This document shows, piece by piece, positions 41,655 to 51,054 of a stretch of DNA of 64,000 nucleotides. Within the stretch, counting starts at the first letter, position 1, and each line of letters opens with the position of its first letter. The stretch is taken from assembly GCA_047601745.1 (NCBI GenBank), contig JASGIS010000001.1, forward strand, positions 124,001-188,000, read 5' to 3'. The position numbers and the translations under genes are program-made. The notes beneath the pieces were generated by a model. It saw only the letters and a program-made list of their open reading frames with translations. It made no database searches and had not been told where the DNA came from. The DNA comes from JAKPAM01 sp047601745. GTDB lineage: Bacteria; Pseudomonadota; Gammaproteobacteria; Burkholderiales; Burkholderiaceae_E.

Positions 41655-41692
41655 AAATCTTCGTTTTTCATCGTTTATGATAAAAATCTTCG
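41655..41692. promoter_or_regulatory. Candidate LysR operator (inverted and direct repeats)
   Basis: In the AT-rich divergent region are TCAT-CGTTT-ATGA (41668-41680), part of a wider TTTTTCAT/ATGATAAAA symmetry, and a direct repeat AAATCTTCG at 41655-41663 and 41684-41692, 29 bp apart. This dyad, just upstream of the LysR start and in the promoter region of the ABC/amidase operon, is a plausible LysR-type binding region. Confidence 0.5.
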
Positions 41693-41708
41693 ATGGCAAG
41701 AGGCGCCC

Positions 41709-42596
41709 ATGCTCGACTTCAAGAGTCTCGAAACCTTCCTGTGGGTAGTGAACCTGCGCGGATTCAGCGCCGCCGCCGCCAAGCTGGCCACCACCCAGCC
41801 CGCCGTCTCCCATCGCATCGCCCAGCTCGAAGAGGACTTCGGCGTACGCCTGCTGGAGCGGGACAACCGGACGGTGACGCCGACGATGGCGGGCTGCAAA
41901 CTGCTGGCCTACGCCGAGCGCGCGGTCAAGCTGCGCACGGAGATGCTGCGGGCCGTGCGCGATCCCCGAGCGATAGAAGGAACGGTGCGCCTCGGCGTCG
42001 TCGAGACGCTGGTCCACACGTGGCTGCCCGAACTCGTCAGGCGGGTGGAGGCGACCTATCCCCGGCTCAACCTCGACATCCAGAGCGACATCACCCGCGA
42101 AATGCGCAAGAAACTGATCAGCCAGGAGCTCGACCTGGCCTTCGTCATGGGGCCGCTCGACGATTCTTTGCTGCTCAACCGGTTTCTATGCGATTACCCG
42201 ATGGCTTTCATCGCGAGCCCGAAGCTGCAAGTGCCCAAGCCGGCCACCTTGCTCGACTTGGCACGCTTTCGGATCATGACGTTCCCGCCTCGAACGGAAC
42301 CGTTCGAAATCCTGCATGCGATCTTCAACGACCCGTCACTGCCGCCGTTGCGCGTTCACAGCAGCAATGCGCTGGGTACGTTCGTGCACCTGGCCATCGA
42401 GGCGCTGGGCGTCATGATGATTCCGCCGATCATCGTCAAGGAGCATGTCGCGGCCGGCACGCTCGAGATCATCCCGACCGACTTCGTCCTTCCCAAGGTG
42501 TCGTTCACCGCCAGTTGGCTCGGGTCGCCGGACACGCTTGCCGTCGAACTGGTCGCCGACATCGCGGTTTCGCTGGCCAGACAGCGCGGAGAATGA
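41709..42596 (+). CDS. LysR-family transcriptional regulator
   Basis: The 295-residue regulator has an N-terminal winged HTH (3-60, FSAAAAKLATTQPAVSHRIA) and a PBP2-type co-inducer domain (about 90-290). The start is ATG 41709; the open frame upstream lies in the promoter region and is rejected. Divergent from the NMT1-type ABC transporter/amidase operon, which it probably controls in response to the transported compound or a product. Confidence 0.92.
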   Translation: MLDFKSLETFLWVVNLRGFSAAAAKLATTQPAVSHRIAQLEEDFGVRLLERDNRTVTPTMAGCKLLAYAERAVKLRTEMLRAVRDPRAIEGTVRLGVVETLVHTWLPELVRRVEATYPRLNLDIQSDITREMRKKLISQELDLAFVMGPLDDSLLLNRFLCDYPMAFIASPKLQVPKPATLLDLARFRIMTFPPRTEPFEILHAIFNDPSLPPLRVHSSNALGTFVHLAIEALGVMMIPPIIVKEHVAAGTLEIIPTDFVLPKVSFTASWLGSPDTLAVELVADIAVSLARQRGE

Positions 42597-42674
42597 TTTC
42601 GGGATGAGTCCGCGACGCACGCCACAGCCCCGGGCGTCCGCCGGCGTGGGCTCGATCTTCGTGTGGACAGCCCG

Positions 42675-43568
42675 CTAAGTGCGCGGCGGCGCCCCGCCCG
42701 GCAGCAGCGCGCCGCCGCGCGTACGCGGATCGCGCGGCCGCCAGGTCCGGCGATCGACGCCGGAGACGAAGGCCTGCACGCCCGCGTTGAACGCGGCGGG
42801 CTCCTCGAGGTTCACCGCATGCCCGGTGCCGGGCAGCATCCACAGGTTGGCGTTCGGCATCGTGCGCTTGAGGAACAGGTTGGCGTCCAGGCAAGGCTCG
42901 TCCTCGTCGCCGACCACCAGCAGCGTCGGAACCTGGCAGGCGCGCAACTCGGCCTCGAGGTCGTACAGCGACGGCCGGCGGGCCTGGTAGTTGCGCAGCG
43001 TGCGGGCCGAGCCCTCGGCCGAATGCTCGCCGAGATGGTCGACGAAACGCCGCCAGCCCAGCGGATCCTTGTTCAGCAACTGCACGCGCGTCGCGCCCAT
43101 GCCGATGTCCTGGGCGATCGCGGCCGAGCCTTCGGTCAGGAAGCGCCGGGCGAGCTGCTCGGACTGCTCGGCGAACGCCTGGCGATGTTCGCGCGGCGCG
43201 CCGGAGCCGACGCCGGCCACGACCAGCGACAGCGCCCGCTGCGGATGGCGCAGACCGAAATGCAGCGTCGCGAACGCTCCCATGCTCAAGCCGACGACGT
43301 GTGCGCTGGCCACGCCTGCCGCATCCATCACCGCCGCGATGTCGTCGGCCGCGAACGACTGCCCGTACGCGTCGTCGTCGAGCGGCACGTCGGACGGCGG
43401 GTAACCGCGCGCGTTGAAGCGAAGGCAGCGATACTCGCGCGCGAACCAGCCGACCTGCGACTCCCACTCGCGCAGATCCGCGCCGAACTCGTGGACGAAG
43501 ACGATCGGAACGCCGGCGCCTGCTTCTTCATAGTGCAGCCGGGCGCCGCGGGACTGGGCAGCGGGCAT
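42675..43568 (-). CDS. Alpha/beta-hydrolase fold protein
   Basis: The 297-residue hydrolase has nucleophile S95 (VGLSMGAFA), an acid in the GDEDEP motif (D221 or D223) and H250 (GTGHAVNLEE), plus oxyanion segment VHEFGADLREW. It resembles 3-oxoadipate enol-lactonase-like or ester hydrolases, but the oxyanion motif HEFG departs from the common HGxG and the substrate is unknown. The start at ATG 43568 follows AAAAGGAGACC, an excellent ribosome site. It stands alone between two plus-strand genes. Confidence 0.88.
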   Translation of the reverse strand: MPAAQSRGARLHYEEAGAGVPIVFVHEFGADLREWESQVGWFAREYRCLRFNARGYPPSDVPLDDDAYGQSFAADDIAAVMDAAGVASAHVVGLSMGAFATLHFGLRHPQRALSLVVAGVGSGAPREHRQAFAEQSEQLARRFLTEGSAAIAQDIGMGATRVQLLNKDPLGWRRFVDHLGEHSAEGSARTLRNYQARRPSLYDLEAELRACQVPTLLVVGDEDEPCLDANLFLKRTMPNANLWMLPGTGHAVNLEEPAAFNAGVQAFVSGVDRRTWRPRDPRTRGGALLPGGAPPRT

Positions 43569-43772
43569 CGGAATCGGTCTCCTTTTCTTCCCGGGGATCG
43601 TACCGAACGCCTCCCGCTCGCGCAAACGACCATGCGTCGCCGTCCTACAACGAACAGGCCGCCCCGCCGCTGAACGGCGCGGCGATCCGCCCCTACCATC
43701 ATCGGCATGCGCGCATTCGCGCCACGGCGTCGCGCTGCCCCTTCACCCGTTCGCCACCCGGAAATAGCCGCC

Positions 43773-44714
43773 ATGGTCCGCCTCGAGTGCCTGATCCAGC
43801 TCCAGTACGACGCGCTGTCCCCCAGCACGTTCATCCTCAATGTCGAACCGGCCGCATCGCCGCACCAGCGGATCGTGGCCGAGGACCTGCAGCTCGACGG
43901 CGACGTCGGTCCGGTCGAGCGCCACGTCACGGCCGACGGCACGCGGCTGATCCGCTTCGCGGCGACCGGGCCGGTCGCGATCGCCTCGCGCTTCACCGTC
44001 GACATCCGTCACCACACCCGGCCGGCCCGCGACCTGCACGAGGTGCCGCCGCAGGAGCTGCCGCTCGAGGTGCTGCCGTATCTGCTGCCGAGCCGCTACG
44101 CCGAATCGGACAAGCTGATGGAGCGCGCCAAGCAGTTGTTCGGCGCGATGGAGCCCGGCTACGGCCGCGTCCGCGCGATCGCCGAGTGGGTGCGCGAGAC
44201 CGTCGCCTTTCGCGTCGGCACGACCCGCTGGGACACGTCGGCGGCCGACACCCTCGAGCAGCGCCAGGGCGTCTGCCGCGACTTCGCGCACCTGATGATC
44301 GCCGTCTGCCGGTCGCTGAACATGCCGGCCCGCTTCGTCACCGGCGTCGACTACGGGGCCGACCCGGCGCTCGGGCCGGTCGACTTCCATGCGTATGTCG
44401 AAGTCTTCCTCGGCGACCGCTGGTACCTGTTCGATCCGACCGGCATCTCGCCGACGACCGGCCTGTTGCGCCTGGGCACCGGCCGCGACGCGTCGGACGT
44501 CGCGTTCGCGACGATCTTCGGCAGCGTCTCGTGCTGGGCGCCGTACCTGGAGATCGCGGCGATCGATCGGCCCGACGCCGGCATCGTCCTGCCCGAGCGG
44601 ACCGACGATCCGGTGTCGACCGCCGAAGCGGGAGGCCTGCGGCCGATCGGGCGCCCGCCGTCGGGCGGCGAGGCGCGCGGCGCGATGCGCGCTTCCGAAT
44701 CCGTCCTGCACTGA
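43773..44714 (+). CDS. Transglutaminase-like family protein
   Basis: The 313-residue protein has an N-terminal beta-rich domain (about 1-90) and a transglutaminase-like core with triad C168 (GVCRDFAH), H206 (DFHAYVEV) and D221 (LFDPTG). Bacterial members are probable cysteine proteases or peptidases; the target is unknown. No signal peptide is visible, so it may be cytosolic. The start is set at ATG 43773 (MVRLECLIQLQYD), where family similarity begins. The TSUP permease gene follows 91 bp later. Confidence 0.87.
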   Translation: MVRLECLIQLQYDALSPSTFILNVEPAASPHQRIVAEDLQLDGDVGPVERHVTADGTRLIRFAATGPVAIASRFTVDIRHHTRPARDLHEVPPQELPLEVLPYLLPSRYAESDKLMERAKQLFGAMEPGYGRVRAIAEWVRETVAFRVGTTRWDTSAADTLEQRQGVCRDFAHLMIAVCRSLNMPARFVTGVDYGADPALGPVDFHAYVEVFLGDRWYLFDPTGISPTTGLLRLGTGRDASDVAFATIFGSVSCWAPYLEIAAIDRPDAGIVLPERTDDPVSTAEAGGLRPIGRPPSGGEARGAMRASESVLH

Positions 44715-44805
44715 TTCGCGGTCCGGCGCGGCCGACGCTAGACTAGGGCCCCCGAACCCCGTAGACCCGCCAGACTCGCCGGCCCCGCCGCGCGGCGGCC
44801 ACGCC

Positions 44806-45567
44806 ATGTCCCTGACGCTCGGCCAATGGGCCGGATTCCTCGTTTGCGCGTTCATCGCCGGGTACGTGCAGAACATCACCGGCTTCGCGCTGTCGCTGCT
44901 GCTGCTCGGGCTGTGCCAGATGTTCGGCATCGCTTCGGTCACGCACGTGTCCAACGCCACGGCGGTGCTGTCCGTCGTCAACTTCGTCACCGTGCTCAAG
45001 GCCTCGCCGATGCACATCGAGCGCAGCGTGCTGAAGCCGACGATGAGCGGCATGACGCTGGGCGTGCTGGCCGGCTCGCTGCTGCTGCACTGGCTCAGCA
45101 CGAACGCGATCGGCGTGCTGCATCTGCTGCTCGGCGTCACGATCGTCGGCTGCGCGCTGACGCTGGTGTCGAGCCGGACCACCGGCGCGGCTCCGTCGTC
45201 GCCGCTCGCGCACGCGGCGTTCGGCCTGACCTCGGGCGTGCTCGGCGGGCTGTTCTCCACCGCCGGTCCGCCGCTGGTGTTCCATTTCTATCGGCAGCCG
45301 TGGCCGATCGCGACGATCCGCGACACGCTGCTGCTGATGTTCGGCCTGAGCTCGTCGCTGCGCTGCGTGATCATGATCGCGACCGGCGAGTTCGACCTGC
45401 CGTCGGTGCTGCTGTCCGCCACGGCCGTGCCGCTGATCATCGTGCAGAGCATCCGGATGCGGCGCCGGCCCCCCGCGTGGCCCGTCCATCAGGTGCGGCG
45501 CCTGACGGCGATCCTGCTGTGCGTGTCGGGCGGCACGATCCTGCTGCGGGGGCTGGCCGCGGGTTGA
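44806..45567 (+). CDS. TSUP family permease (TauE/SafE)
   Basis: The 253-residue inner-membrane protein has about eight helices in two repeats, each with a glycine-rich start (GYVQNITGFALSLLLLGLCQ; GLTSGVLGGLFSTAGPPLVF). The family exports or imports sulfite, sulfonates or organic acids. The start is ATG 44806; the in-frame sequence before it is the transglutaminase gene in another frame. No neighbour points to a substrate. Confidence 0.87.
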   Translation: MSLTLGQWAGFLVCAFIAGYVQNITGFALSLLLLGLCQMFGIASVTHVSNATAVLSVVNFVTVLKASPMHIERSVLKPTMSGMTLGVLAGSLLLHWLSTNAIGVLHLLLGVTIVGCALTLVSSRTTGAAPSSPLAHAAFGLTSGVLGGLFSTAGPPLVFHFYRQPWPIATIRDTLLLMFGLSSSLRCVIMIATGEFDLPSVLLSATAVPLIIVQSIRMRRRPPAWPVHQVRRLTAILLCVSGGTILLRGLAAG

Positions 45568-45657
45568 CGGGCCGGGGCCGGGACCAGGGCCAGAGCCATC
45601 CCGGCCGATGGCTTGATCACACGACCTGGCCGCCACCGGGGTTCCGGCGGAAAAGAC

Positions 45658-47214
45658 CTACTCCCGCTTCTTCCGGAACTCCTCGCGAAGCTGGTATTTC
45701 AACACCTTGCCGACCCCGGACAACGGCAATGATTCACGGAACTCGATGCTGCGCGGGCACTTGTAGCCGGCGATGCGTTCGCGGCAGTGCGCCTGCACCG
45801 ACTCCAGCGTGGTCGTCTGGCCGGGCTTGAGCACGATGATCGCGTGAACGGCCTCGCCCCACTTTTCGTCCGGGATGCCGATCACCGCCGACTGCGCGAC
45901 GGCCGGATGGCTGGACAGCGCGTTCTCGACCTCGGCCGAATAGACGTTCTCGCCGCCGCTGATGATCATGTCCTTCAAGCGATCGACGAGGAATATGTAA
46001 CCCTCGTCGTCCATGTAGCCGCCGTCCCCGGTATGCATCCAGCCGTCGCGGATGGCCTCGGCGGTCGCCTCGGGCTTGTTCCAGTAGCCGAGCATCACGT
46101 TGGGGCCCCGTACCGCGATCTCGCCGGTGGTGCCGCGCGGCACTTCGCGGCCTTCGGGATCGACGATGCGCACCTCGACCGTGGGTGCCGCGCGCCCGAC
46201 CGAGCTGATGCGGCCGTTCTCGACGAACGCCTGCGAATGCTGCTGCGGCAGCAACTGCGTGGCGACCGGCGACAGCTCGGTCATCCCGTACGCCTGCGTG
46301 AAGCTGATGGCCGGAAACACCTCGCGCAGACGCGCCATCAGGGCCGGAGTCATCGGCGAGGCGCCATAGGTGAGCATCTTCAGCGACGACAGATCGAAAG
46401 CCGCGGTCTGTTCCGGATGCTGATCCATCCATCCGAGCAGCATGTGGATGATCGTCGGCGCGAGCATGATGTCGGTGATCCGCTCTTCCGAAACCAAGCG
46501 GAGAATGGCCTCGAGATCGACCCCCGGTATCACCACGTGCTGGCCGCCCGACACCGTCAAGGCCACGAAGCAGGCGAAATCGGCCAGATGGAACATCGGC
46601 ATCGCATGCAGGTACCGCGCATCGCCGCCGAGCCCGACCATCAGCGAGCTGCTCGCCGACCACAACAGGTTCACGTGGCTCAGCATCACGCCCTTAGGAA
46701 AGCCGGTGGTACCACCGGTGTAGAACACGCCCGCCAGATCGTCGCCCTGCCGATAAGCATCCTCGACCGGCGCGTGCCCGGCGATCAGCGTCTCGTAGTT
46801 CAGCATCCCCTGCGGCGTGTCGCCGTCGCCCGCATAGATCACATGGCGCAGCGAGCCCGATGCCGCCGCGACCTTCGCGCCCGCCTCCTTGAACGTGTCG
46901 TCGACGATCATCACGGCCGTCTCGGAATCGTCGAACGAATACAGGATCTCGGCCGTGCTCCAGCGGGTGTTGACGGGATTCAGCACGGCGCCGGCCCAGG
47001 GCACGGCCAGGAAGTACTCGAGATAGCGCGCCGAGTTCAGCGAGTACATCGCCACGCGATCCCCGGCACCCACCCCGAGTGCCCGCAGCGCTCCGGCCAG
47101 TCGGGCCACACGCTCGCCGTATTCGGCGAAGCTCATCCCCTTGCCCTGGAAGCGCACGGCGATGTCGTTCGGACGCTGCTGCAACGAACGGTGCAGGCCT
47201 TGTGTCAGATACAT
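45658..47214 (-). CDS. Acyl-CoA synthetase (AMP-dependent), module A
   Basis: The 518-residue adenylate-forming enzyme activates a carboxylic acid to its CoA thioester. Motifs: FYTGGTTGFPKGVML (P-loop-like), AYGMTELSP and the hinge VDRLKDMIISGGENVYSAEV, with the catalytic Lys near LSGVGKVLKY. Length and the opening MYLTQGL are the same as in the second ligase at 59504-61060. Last gene of the module A operon; it starts 52 bp after the acyl-CoA dehydrogenase stop with a GAGGAGACA ribosome site. Confidence 0.9.
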   Translation of the reverse strand: MYLTQGLHRSLQQRPNDIAVRFQGKGMSFAEYGERVARLAGALRALGVGAGDRVAMYSLNSARYLEYFLAVPWAGAVLNPVNTRWSTAEILYSFDDSETAVMIVDDTFKEAGAKVAAASGSLRHVIYAGDGDTPQGMLNYETLIAGHAPVEDAYRQGDDLAGVFYTGGTTGFPKGVMLSHVNLLWSASSSLMVGLGGDARYLHAMPMFHLADFACFVALTVSGGQHVVIPGVDLEAILRLVSEERITDIMLAPTIIHMLLGWMDQHPEQTAAFDLSSLKMLTYGASPMTPALMARLREVFPAISFTQAYGMTELSPVATQLLPQQHSQAFVENGRISSVGRAAPTVEVRIVDPEGREVPRGTTGEIAVRGPNVMLGYWNKPEATAEAIRDGWMHTGDGGYMDDEGYIFLVDRLKDMIISGGENVYSAEVENALSSHPAVAQSAVIGIPDEKWGEAVHAIIVLKPGQTTTLESVQAHCRERIAGYKCPRSIEFRESLPLSGVGKVLKYQLREEFRKKRE

Positions 47215-47266
47215 GCGGTGTCTCCTCGATTATTTATCCTAGTGTCGCGCCCCGCGACGACGGCGT

Positions 47267-48412
47267 CTACAGCGAGCGGGCCACCAGCTCCCGCTGGATC
47301 TCGTTGGCGCCGCCGTAGATGCGCTGGACCCGGGCATCGGCATACATGCGCGCGATCGGATATTCGAGCATGTAGCCGAATCCCCCGAAGAACTGCACGC
47401 ACTTGTCGATGACCTCGCCCTGCCGCTCGGTCAGCCAGAACTTGCCCATCGAAGCCATCGCCGAATCCAGCGTGCCGTCGATCCAGCGATCGATGATCAC
47501 GTCGGCGAAGGCCCGCGACGCGGTCACCGTGGCCTTGACGTCGGCCAGCACGAAACGCGTGTTCTGGAAATCCAGCAAGGCCTGGCCGAACGCCCGGCGT
47601 TCCTTCACGTACTCGGTCGTCAGCGCGAGCGCGCGTTCCATCTGCGCGGCGGCGCCGACGGCGATCATCGCGCGCTCGTACGGCAACTGCCCCATCAACT
47701 GGTAGAAGCCCTGCCCGGGCACGCCGCCGAGCACCGCGTCGACGTCGACCACGCAATCGTCGAAGAACATCTCCGAGGTGTCGGCCGAGTCCTGGCCCAC
47801 CTTGTCGAGGCATTTGCCGCGGCGAAACCCCGGATTGCCGGTCTCCACGATCATCAGCGAGATGCCCTTCGCTCCGGCCTCGCCGGTCCTGGCGACGACC
47901 ACCACCATGTCGGACATCTGGCCGTTCGTGATGAAGGTCTTCGCGCCGTTGATCACGTACCTGCCGTCCTCGCGCCGCCTGGCCGAAGTGCGCACGCCCT
48001 GCAGGTCCGAGCCGGTCCCCGGTTCGGTCATCGCGACCGACGTGATGATCTCGCCGGATGCCATGCCGGGAAGCCAGCGCTGCTTCTGGGCCGGCGTCCC
48101 GTAGTTGTTCAGGTAATGGCCGACCAGATAGTTGATGCCGTAGCCGAAACCCGTACTGCCGGCATAACCCAGCTCGCGGATCACCACCGCCGCGTGGGCG
48201 GCCGTTCCACCGGCACCGCCGTACTGCTCGGGCAGATCCGGCAGGATCAGGCCCAGCTCGCCGGCCTGGATCCAGACATCGCGGTCGACGTAATGCTGCT
48301 GCCGCCACTTCGGTTCGTTCGGTTCGAGGACCTCCGTGCCGAAGCGCCGCACCGAGTCGGCGAACGCTTCGAGGTCTTCGTTCATCCACGGCGAGCGGTA
48401 GTTCTCGAGCAT
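47267..48412 (-). CDS. Acyl-CoA dehydrogenase, module A
   Basis: The 381-residue FAD enzyme introduces a double bond into an acyl-CoA. It shows AMTEPGTGSDLQGVRT (FAD/substrate region), FITNGQMSDMVVVVA and the C-terminal IYGGANEIQRELVARSL. Gly occupies the position of the medium-chain catalytic Glu (YEGT in MCAD), so the base is more likely the Glu in LPYERAMIA, as in long-chain and isovaleryl-CoA enzymes. It pairs with the ligase directly downstream and is paralogous to the dehydrogenase at 61081. Confidence 0.9.
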   Translation of the reverse strand: MLENYRSPWMNEDLEAFADSVRRFGTEVLEPNEPKWRQQHYVDRDVWIQAGELGLILPDLPEQYGGAGGTAAHAAVVIRELGYAGSTGFGYGINYLVGHYLNNYGTPAQKQRWLPGMASGEIITSVAMTEPGTGSDLQGVRTSARRREDGRYVINGAKTFITNGQMSDMVVVVARTGEAGAKGISLMIVETGNPGFRRGKCLDKVGQDSADTSEMFFDDCVVDVDAVLGGVPGQGFYQLMGQLPYERAMIAVGAAAQMERALALTTEYVKERRAFGQALLDFQNTRFVLADVKATVTASRAFADVIIDRWIDGTLDSAMASMGKFWLTERQGEVIDKCVQFFGGFGYMLEYPIARMYADARVQRIYGGANEIQRELVARSL

Positions 48413-48425
48413 GCCGATCCTCTTT

Positions 48426-49643
48426 TCAGTCGACGTTCACCCACTTCTTTCCATCGAACTTCTGCAACTGCAATGCCTTGAACGCCGCGAAGTCGTCGGG
48501 CGTGGTCTTCAACACGACCTTCGGAAGATGCAGCGGCAGGTGCACGTCATGGATGTTCGCGACCTGCTTCATCAGGTTCTTGCGCGTCAGGTCGTCACCG
48601 CATGCTTGCAGCACCTGTTTCAGCATATTGGCATTGACGTAGGAGACTGCCGCGTAGAAATCGAGCGGGCTGTCCTGCGTGTTCCATTTCTTCATGAAAT
48701 CGAAATAGGCGCGCACGTCCGCGTCGCCGTCGGTCGCCGGATCACCGATCGATTTCAGGAAACCGGCCGTCATCACGCCGACCGAGTTGTCGACCCCCGC
48801 CGGAATCATCACGTTGGCGATCGAGCTGGACGCGTTGGCGACGAACTGCATCGGCTGCCAGTTCAGATCATGCACCTTGCGGATCGCCTGCGCCGCGAAC
48901 TTGGGCGTCGTCCCGCTGATCAGCACGTCGGCGCCGGAACTCCTGAGCTTGAGGATCAGCGAATCGACGGTCGCGTCGGTGGTCTCGTAGGGTTCGGCGG
49001 CCACGATCGCGGCTTTGGCGCCCGGATGCGCGGCGAGAGCGGCCTTCACGCCGTTCAGATGGTCCTTGCCGTAGTCGTCGTTCGCATAGAGGACGCCGAT
49101 CTTCGCATCCGGTTTCACCTTCAGGATGTAGTCGACGTAGGTCCTCTGCTCCAACTCGTACGACGGCCAGAACGGCATCGTCCACGGAAACGCCTTAGGA
49201 TCGTTGAAACGCGCGGCGCCGGTCGCGATCAGGATCTGCGGCACGCCGAGGTTGTTCAGGTACTTCTGGGTCGCCGCATTCGTCGGCGAGCCCGAAACGC
49301 CGAAGATCGCCAGCACGCCGTCGCTTTCGATCAGGCGCCGCGTCTGCTCCAGCGCCTTCGGCGGGCTGTAGCCGTCGTCCAGCGAAATGAACGTGACCTT
49401 CCGGCCGTTGATCCCGCCGGCATCGTTGACCATCCGGAAAAACGCCTGCATCGTACGGCCGCCGACGCCGAAAGCGGACACGGGACCGCTGTACGCCGTC
49501 GTATGGCCGATCCTGATCTCGCCGTCCGACGCGCCCTGGTCATAACTCGCCGCCGCTGCCGGCGTCCACACCGACAGGCTCGGACTCAGTGCGGCGGCGA
49601 TCACGACCGCCCGGCGCTTGTCGGACATCGGTTTCATTTTCAT
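48426..49643 (-). CDS. Branched-chain-amino-acid-type ABC substrate-binding protein, orphan
   Basis: The 405-residue periplasmic type I binding protein (LivK-like) has a Sec signal (RRAVVIAAALSPSLSVWTPA, cleavage near AAAAS). It shows the family start EIRIGHTTAYSGPVSAFG and FRMVNDAGGINGRKVTFISL. There are no permease or ATPase genes next to it; it lies inside the acyl-CoA operon. It may bind an acid that the operon degrades and use a transporter encoded elsewhere. Confidence 0.88.
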   Translation of the reverse strand: MKMKPMSDKRRAVVIAAALSPSLSVWTPAAAASYDQGASDGEIRIGHTTAYSGPVSAFGVGGRTMQAFFRMVNDAGGINGRKVTFISLDDGYSPPKALEQTRRLIESDGVLAIFGVSGSPTNAATQKYLNNLGVPQILIATGAARFNDPKAFPWTMPFWPSYELEQRTYVDYILKVKPDAKIGVLYANDDYGKDHLNGVKAALAAHPGAKAAIVAAEPYETTDATVDSLILKLRSSGADVLISGTTPKFAAQAIRKVHDLNWQPMQFVANASSSIANVMIPAGVDNSVGVMTAGFLKSIGDPATDGDADVRAYFDFMKKWNTQDSPLDFYAAVSYVNANMLKQVLQACGDDLTRKNLMKQVANIHDVHLPLHLPKVVLKTTPDDFAAFKALQLQKFDGKKWVNVD

Positions 49644-49685
49644 CGTCTCCTTCCACCCTCAGGGTCTGTTGACTGCCCCAAGGCC

Positions 49686-50516
49686 TCAAACGTTGCCGAT
49701 GCCTCCGCCGCAGACCAGTACCTGGCCGGTCACGTAGTCCGACTCCGGCACGCAGAACAGATAGACCGCGCCGGCCGCTTCGACGGTCGTCCCCGGCCGG
49801 CCGAGCGGGATGAACTTCTTCGACTGCTCCGCCAGCGCCTCGCTGATGCCGACCTTGATCTGGCGGCCCTCGATGGTCACGGTCTTGGATTCCGAGCCGG
49901 CCAGCGGCACCGTCAGTCGCGTTTCGATGTGGCCGAACGCGACCGCGTTGACGTTGACCTTCAGGCGGCCCCACTCCTTGGACAAGGTCTTGGTCATGCC
50001 GAGGATGCCGGCCTTGGCGACCGAGTAGTTGGTCTGGCCCGGGTTGCCGCCGGCGGCCGCCGACGAGATGTTGACGACCTTGCGGAACACCTCGCGCCCT
50101 TCGGCGGCCTCGGCCTTGGCGGCGGCCGAGATCACCGGGTAAGCGGCGCGCAGGATGCGGAACGGCGCCGTCAGGTGACAATCCATGATCGCGTACCACT
50201 GCTCGTCGGTCATCTTCTGGATGACCGCATCCCAGGTGTAGCCGGCGTTGTTGACGACGATGTCGATGCCGTTGAAATGATCGACGGCGGTCTTGACCAG
50301 ACGTTCGGAGAAATCGGATGCCGTCACGGTGCCCACGCACGCGACGGCTTCGCCTCCTTTCGAGCGGATCAGCTCGACCACTTCGTGGGCCGGATCGGCG
50401 TCCAGGTCGTTGATCACGACGCGCGCGCCTTCCGACGCCAGTTTCAGCGCCACTTCACGTCCGATGCCGCGACCGGAACCGGTCACGATCGCGGATTTGC
50501 CTGCGAGCTTGCTCAT
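49686..50516 (-). CDS. Short-chain dehydrogenase/reductase (3-hydroxyacyl-CoA dehydrogenase type)
   Basis: The 276-residue SDR has the NAD(P) motif TGSGRGIGREVAL (about 12-24), VNNAG, the Ser of NISSAAAG and the catalytic YSVAK. An Asp in VVINDLDAD after strand 2 favours NAD over NADP. A FabG-like oxidoreductase that could oxidise the 3-hydroxyacyl-CoA made by the adjacent MaoC hydratase. An insertion (KAEAAEGREVFRK) before the catalytic Ser is slightly longer than in FabG. Confidence 0.9.
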   Translation of the reverse strand: MSKLAGKSAIVTGSGRGIGREVALKLASEGARVVINDLDADPAHEVVELIRSKGGEAVACVGTVTASDFSERLVKTAVDHFNGIDIVVNNAGYTWDAVIQKMTDEQWYAIMDCHLTAPFRILRAAYPVISAAAKAEAAEGREVFRKVVNISSAAAGGNPGQTNYSVAKAGILGMTKTLSKEWGRLKVNVNAVAFGHIETRLTVPLAGSESKTVTIEGRQIKVGISEALAEQSKKFIPLGRPGTTVEAAGAVYLFCVPESDYVTGQVLVCGGGIGNV

Positions 50517-50561
50517 ATCGTCTCCATGTCCTTGCGATGCGAGAGGTTGTCGTGCCGGCGC

Positions 50562-50984
50562 TCAGCCCAACGCCACCGTGGCTTCGCCCAGCAGCTTGTC
50601 GATGCCGTACTGGTTCGCGCACCTGAGCGCGACCTTGACGCGCTTCTCGCCGTCGGCCTCGAACTTCTCGACGATCTCGCCGGTGCAGGTCGGCTGGTTG
50701 CCGAGATGGGTGATGCCGGTGAAGCGGATCGACAGGCCGCGCAGCGCGGCCTGCGGCACCCAGCCGGTCAGCAGACGGCCCAGATAGGCGGCCGACAGCA
50801 TGCCGTGCGCGAACACGTCCGGCATGCCGGATCTGCGCGCGAAATCGATGTCGACGTGGATCGGGTTGTGATCGCCGGAAGCGCCGCAGTACAGCGCCAG
50901 CGTCGTGCGGTTGATCACCGGCAAGGCCAGTGCGGGCAATCTGTCGCCGACCTTCAGGTCGTCATAGCGGGGAATCTTCGTCAT
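50562..50984 (-). CDS. MaoC-like enoyl-CoA hydratase, catalytic subunit
   Basis: The 140-residue single hotdog-fold protein carries the hydratase motif YCGASGDHNPIHVDIDFAR with D38 and H43, so it is probably catalytic. It hydrates an enoyl-CoA to a 3-hydroxyacyl-CoA. The upstream gene encodes a partner hotdog domain without the His; the pair likely forms a heteromer similar to the two-part hydratases of steroid side-chain degradation. Confidence 0.88.
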   Translation of the reverse strand: MTKIPRYDDLKVGDRLPALALPVINRTTLALYCGASGDHNPIHVDIDFARRSGMPDVFAHGMLSAAYLGRLLTGWVPQAALRGLSIRFTGITHLGNQPTCTGEIVEKFEADGEKRVKVALRCANQYGIDKLLGEATVALG

Positions 50985-51054
50985 CTGCGTCTGTCTCCAT
51001 AAGGCCTGTCGACACCAAGGTCGAGCCCATGTCCGGGGGCGCGAAGCGCGGCGG

